Assembly (NCBI RefSeq): GCF_022539665.2
Contig: NC_081336.1
Location: forward strand, 9,958,778 to 10,022,777
From: Daphnia carinata
Lineage: Eukaryota > Arthropoda > Branchiopoda > Diplostraca > Daphniidae
Direction of reading: 5' to 3'
DNA: 64,000 bases
This document shows positions 59,885-64,000 of the stretch, piece after piece. Each line of letters begins with the position of its first letter. The first letter of the stretch is position 1. Below the pieces are notes generated by a model, which was not told the DNA's origin, ran no database searches, and worked only from the letters and a program-made list of their open reading frames with translations. The translations under genes and the position numbers were made by a program.

Positions 59885-60140
59885 GGGGAGACTGGGGTGT
59901 GTTGGGACACCTTTTGTTTTTGTTCCATAACTCCTTCACAAATTGCTTGATTTGATTTTTGACTGGATTTATATTTTACCTTTACCTTTCTGTACCTCCA
60001 TGTTTTTTTTCTGATTTTTATAATAAATAATTTACGTTTTACAGATTTTTAAAGTTTTGAAAAATTTGAGGGAGGGGCCTGTGGTGTTGGGTGAATTGGG
60101 ACACCAGGGTGGGTGATGTGGGACAGCCTCAGTTTATAAA
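59885..60140. mobile_element. Left end of a GGGGAGACTGGGGTG-type element
   Basis: After TA at 59883-59884 the sequence GGGGAGACTGGGGTGTGTTG and the next ~240 bp match, inverted, the right part of the element at 61961-62770 (62525-62770). No matching right end follows before 61.9 kb. It could be a truncated MITE or the left end of a larger element that includes the transposase gene downstream. Confidence 0.6.
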
Positions 60141-60590
60141 TATAATATTAAAAAAAAAATTTTTTTTTTTATTACTGAGATCGCACTACATAATTTCTGT
60201 ATTTTAGAAAAGTTTTTTTTTAGATTCAAGTGTAAATGAAGAAATTTTCTTATAACATAAAAAATTCCTTATCGACAGATAATGAAACAATAAAAGGGGG
60301 CGGGTTTAGTGAATCGATTACTGAAATCGATTAGTTGCTGGTAAGGAACTGTGACAACAACACATCATTAACGTGAATAAAGCTTGAAGAAGGTGAAGAA
60401 ATTTTCTTTTCTGCAATAAAGACAATAACAGGTAACTAGTTTTTATTATTTAGGTACTAGTAACTTTGGGCCCGCCCAGGGCCGGGGGATAGGTGGCGCT
60501 AGCATATTTTTAAGCTATGTTTAAGAAAATCGATCAACGCTATTTTTTTGCTCTTAACTTTTAATACCTTTTCAAATCAAGAGTTCCCTT
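60141..60590. other. No gene recognised
   Basis: AT-rich, with a short GC patch near 60470-60500. Nothing identifiable. Confidence 0.4.
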
Positions 60591-61085
60591 TCTTGCCTGA
60601 CGATCCACTCAACGTTTCTGCCCGTCCATCTTCTCACTTTCTCTGCCCGCCAAGAAATCTGCTAAGGTTTCCCGTTGACCCAATCTCTGCCCGTTAAACT
60701 GCTTCAAACGCCCGTCAACCCATTCTCTGCTCATTAGCTCAATCTCTGCCCGCCAAAATGCCTGCTAGAGGCCCATCTACATTTTTTTCCATTTGCCCGT
60801 CCTTTTGTCCAGTCGCGCTCGTCAAATGCCCGCTATAACTGCCCGTCCACCCACGTTTTGCCGCTGCCCGTCAACCCACTTTGCCCACCAAGAAACTCGC
60901 TGTTGTTGCCCGTCGACCCTCTCTCTGCCCGCCGGCCCCCTCTCTGCCCGTCGGCTCCCTCTCCAGCCAACTCTCGGTCCGTCGGCCCTCTCTCGACCCG
61001 TCGGCCCACTCGCTGCCAGTCGGCCCATTCGCTGCCCGTCGTACCACTCTCTGCCCGCCAAAACGCCTGCCGTAGTGGCCAATAA
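60591..61085. repeat. Degenerate CTCTGCCCG(T/C)C minisatellite
   Basis: Irregular repeats of CTCTGCCCGCCAA and CTCTCTGCCCGTCGG type run for ~480 bp. Pro/Ser/Arg-rich open frames on both strands here are composition artefacts. Confidence 0.6.
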
Positions 61086-61324
61086 AAATAATAAATAAAA
61101 CTAATAAAATAAAATAAAATAAATTAGAATTTAAATAGAAAAATAATAATAAAACGCCCTACCTGTCAGCTTACGCTTTTTAAAATTAATTAAAATATAA
61201 TAATAATAAAACGCCCTGCACGTCAGCTTACGTGCCGTTTACGCAACGCCCGTAGACTGGCCTAAATCTGCAATTCCACCCGCAGTTTAGTTTTCCAAAT
61301 CCCCATCCCACCAATTAGCAGACG

Positions 61325-61460
61325 ACGGTTGTGGCGCCAGCCAATCACAGCATCCCAAAAATTCACTACAGCCGGCGGCGGTTTCCAGCCAATCACAACA
61401 AATGCACAGCGTGACAGGCTCCTCCCCCAATTCCCTTGTTTTTTTATAGAGTATAGATTA
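61325..61460 (+). promoter_or_regulatory. Possible promoter upstream of transposase gene
   Basis: Two AGCCAATCACA boxes (CCAAT-type, near 61338 and 61388) precede a TATA-like TTTTTTATAGAGTATAG near 61440, about 330 bp before the first ATG of the transposase. Position and order fit a core promoter. No experimental support. Confidence 0.35.
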
Positions 61461-61785
61461 GTGCATATATTTATTTATACTATTAAGTTAGATTACAACA
61501 CATTACCCTACATGTAGTTGCTTTTGTTACCAAAATGTGCAAAGCTCTTTAGATTTGGTTACATGATTTAACATTCGTAATTGTGTATAGGAGAAATTAT
61601 CTTTAGGTTATTTGAAGAATCTGCTAGGATATTTGCTGACAGTTACACTGCAGAAATTTGTATGCTATCATGAAAAGTGACTGCGCTAGCCTATTAACAT
61701 CCAACTTTACTCGTCAACCTTAAGGTAAACATATTGTGATTCATTTCAAATACCTCAAACAAAGTAACGAATGATTTTAAAATAG

Positions 61786-63967
61786 ATGGCCCGTACTTAT
61801 ATTAGAAAGAGGAATTACCAACCCCCACGTGAAGAAATATTAAAAATGGCATTGAGTGATGTTCTTCGTGGTACTCTTTCAATAAGACAGGCTGCAAACA
61901 AATATGGATTAAGCAAATCTACTGTTGGAAGATATGCAAAAAAACATCATGGTTGTGGTAGGGGAGACTGGGGTGAGCCGGGACAGTGGGTGAAGTGGGA
62001 CAGCTAGAAGAAAAATAGAAGTAATTGATTTAAAATTTCAAAAAAAATATATGTTATTAGTATTTGTGTTTCCTATTTAGGGTAAAAGTTTTAAACGAAT
62101 ATGTGAAAAAATACAAAAGTTATGTAGAAAATTTAAAAAACGGTATTTTTTTCCTTAAATTTTTCGCCGCCATTTAGTGTTTTTCTTCACAATACTACAA
62201 GTAGTTAATATTTTATACATACGAACAGGTAGTCTATTCATTTCTCTATCGTTTGCAAAAAAAAATTTAATTTTAGGACCATTATTTTGGGGAGAAATTA
62301 TATTTTTACCAAAAGACTTTTTTTGGGGCTAGTTGGGACAGCAAATGTGCCTGAAATTGAACAGTAGTGGGTGGAGTTAAAGGCGGAGCTACAAAAACAG
62401 CGTTGCATTAATTAGTAAAAAAGTTACATTTCTAACTAACTTACTTTTCTAAAAAAAAGAGTATATTTAGTAGTATCCTACTGATTTATTACAATTTTTT
62501 AAATGTATTTTATGAGTATAAACTTAGGGTGTCCCACATCACCCACCCTGGTGTCCCAATTCACCCAACACCACAGGCTCCTCCCTCAAATTTTTCAAAA
62601 CTTTAAAAATCTGTAAAACGTAAATTATTTATTATAAAAATCGAAAAAAAAACACGGAGGTAAAGAAAGGTACAGCAAAAATATAAATCCAGTCAAAAAT
62701 AAAATCAAGCAATTTGTGAAGGAGTTATGGAACAAAAACAAAAGGTGTCCCAAATCACCCCAGTCTCCCCTATGTTACCACCACTAAAAGTGAAATCAGA
62801 TGATTTTTTAAGAACCATATTACCAGCCAATATGGAAATAGAATTGGAGTCATATCTCAAAAGCTGCGCGTTACTAAATCACGGCCTCACAACCACAAAC
62901 ACTCGACAGCTTGCCTTTTCGTTTGCGACTGCCAACTCCATATCAGTTCCTTTTAATTGGAAGCAGAAGGAAAAGGCTTCAAACGATTGGTTGTATTCCT
63001 TCATGAAACGTCACAACACTCTTTCAATTCGAAAACCTGAGCCAACTAGCCAGGCAAGAGCAGCTGCATTCAACAAGCCAGTAGTTATGGCGTTTTACGA
63101 CAAACTGTTGCACGTTAAATCAAGATACAACTTCAAACCAAATCAAATCTATAATTTAGACGAAACAAGTATCTCTACAGTTCAACCACCGCCCAAAATA
63201 ATTGCCCAAAAAGGGACGAAGCAGGTAAAATATTTTTTTTATATATATATTAAACATAATTAACTTTTCTAAACCTTATTATTTGAGGTACAGCAAACGG
63301 TTTCAGGGGAAAGGGGGGATAATGTTACCATGTTGGCCTTCATCTGTGCTGACGGATCATCGATTCCACCTACATTCATCTTTCCTCGGAAAAGGATGAG
63401 CCCCGAATTTTACGAGAAGGGACCAGTTGGGTGCTTAGGCTTCGGAAGTGACACAGGTAGGCCCTACAACTTTTTATTTTAGGAACTGTATTGTTATTGA
63501 ACAGAATTTTATTTTAGGATGGATGACTGGGGAAAATTTTCTTAAGTCGCTGCAACACTTTTATTGTTTTGTGAAACCTACAGTTGATTCTCCTGTTCTT
63601 ATTACCATGGATAATCACATAACGCACCTAGAATACCCAGCCGTTAAATTTGCAAAGGATAATGGCATAATCCTACTAACATTTCCGCCGCATTGTTCTC
63701 ACGCAATACAGCCACTTGATGTAAGCGTTTATGCGCCATTCAAGAGAGCTCTTGCTGTAAGCCACAACGAGTGGCTGCAACTACATCCAGGGAAGAGGAT
63801 TAGTGTAAAAGAAGTTGCTGAGCTCACAAAACAACCTTATATTTCCGCTTTTACTCCCTCAAATATATTATCGGGTTTTCAAGTCACAGGAATTGAGCCC
63901 TTCAATCGATTTGCCATATCACATGATAGGTTTGCCCCATCATTTGTGACGGATCGCGAACACATAG
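61786..63967 (+). CDS. pogo/Tigger-like DDE transposase, interrupted by a MITE; runs off window
   Basis: Exons: 61786-61960 plus 62773-63224 (one exon split by the MITE), 63288-63456 and 63518-63967, the last ending at GTAATT before the window edge. The N-terminus has a pipsqueak-type helix-turn-helix (EILKMALSDVL; SIRQAANKYGLSKSTVGRY). Next is a CENP-B-type HTH (WLYSFMKRHNTLSIRKPEPT), then the DDE core: NLDETS (first Asp), TMDNH (second), and PPHCSHAIQPLDV with the third Asp. All three catalytic acids are present. Introns are ~60 bp with GT-AG. Such proteins cut and paste their element at TA sites; domesticated versions exist. The MITE makes the literal frame stop at 62007. Confidence 0.75.
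61961..62770. mobile_element. 810-bp MITE inserted in the transposase gene
   Basis: Ends GGGGAGACTGGGGTGA...TCACCCCAGTCTCCCC are inverted and flanked by TA (61959-61960, 62771-62772). Repeated GGGACA-type sub-motifs follow inside each end. Removing the element with one TA rejoins the transposase frame exactly (GGT-TGT-GGT-ATG-TTA-CCA). It carries no transposase. The right 245 bp match 59885-60140 inverted. TA target sites and the end sequence suggest mobilisation by a Tc1/mariner/pogo-type transposase. Confidence 0.8.
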
Positions 63968-64000
63968 GTAATTGAAATTATATTAATGTTACAAAAATTT

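Noticed and set aside
60793-61098. Overlapping Pro/Ser/Arg-rich frames on both strands
   Set aside because: They arise from the CTCTGCCCGTC minisatellite; several frames are open at once with the same biased composition.

Overview
The window looks like a piece of an arthropod nuclear genome, most likely a branchiopod crustacean such as Daphnia. This is an inference from AT-rich noncoding DNA, GT-AG introns of about 60-80 bp, a Vasa-type DEAD-box helicase with CCHC zinc knuckles, a Tubby C-terminal domain and pogo/Tigger-like and hAT-like transposons. There are no bacterial operons or rRNA genes. I had no search tools, so all family calls rest on motifs read by eye.

The core is an amplified family of minus-strand ankyrin-repeat/protein-kinase genes, with copies A-E at 6.1-9.1, 12.6-16.1, 24.5-25.5, 36.6-40.4 and 47.5-49.7 kb. 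The kinase domain resembles the IRE1/RNase L branch (Y-A-L-E-L-C hinge, GVRGT-x-x-W-x-APE activation segment), but an ankyrin array follows it where those proteins have a KEN ribonuclease domain. Copy D splices by eye into one open frame of about 1125 residues: pseudokinase, ankyrins, kinase, ankyrins. Copy B keeps an open ankyrin-kinase-ankyrin frame with remnants of the pseudokinase module. Copy E keeps kinase-ankyrin. Copies A and C are broken.

The window is largely a segmental duplication. Bases 1 to ~6.1 kb, and the paralogous gene behind them, recur at 30.6-40.3 kb. Bases 16.1-22.3 kb recur at 49.7-56.1 kb. Each unit carries a Vasa-like 3' end on the plus strand, an inverted Vasa fragment, ankyrin-kinase copies and a Tubby-like fragment. 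The Vasa-like gene at 28.3-30.7 kb is a probable pseudogene: it lacks the DEAD motif and has frameshifts. Of the two Tubby fragments, 52.7-53.1 kb is open and 19.0-19.4 kb is disabled.

Repeated noncoding blocks sit 3' of the ankyrin-kinase genes. Four carry a retroelement-like primer-binding site (TGGCGCCC...), which suggests old retroelement debris took part in the amplification. Other mobile DNA includes a 732-bp hAT-type element with 71-bp inverted ends inserted at the 5' end of copy D, a 313-bp TA-flanked MITE at 56 kb, a fold-back repeat seen twice, minisatellites of a GCCCGTC motif, and several tRNA-derived sequences.

The last 8 kb is a different neighbourhood. It holds possible exons of an unidentified membrane protein (57.4-59.5 kb) and a pogo/Tigger-like DDE transposase gene (61.8 kb to the window edge). 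An 810-bp MITE is inserted in the transposase's first exon, and its ends could act as in-frame splice sites.
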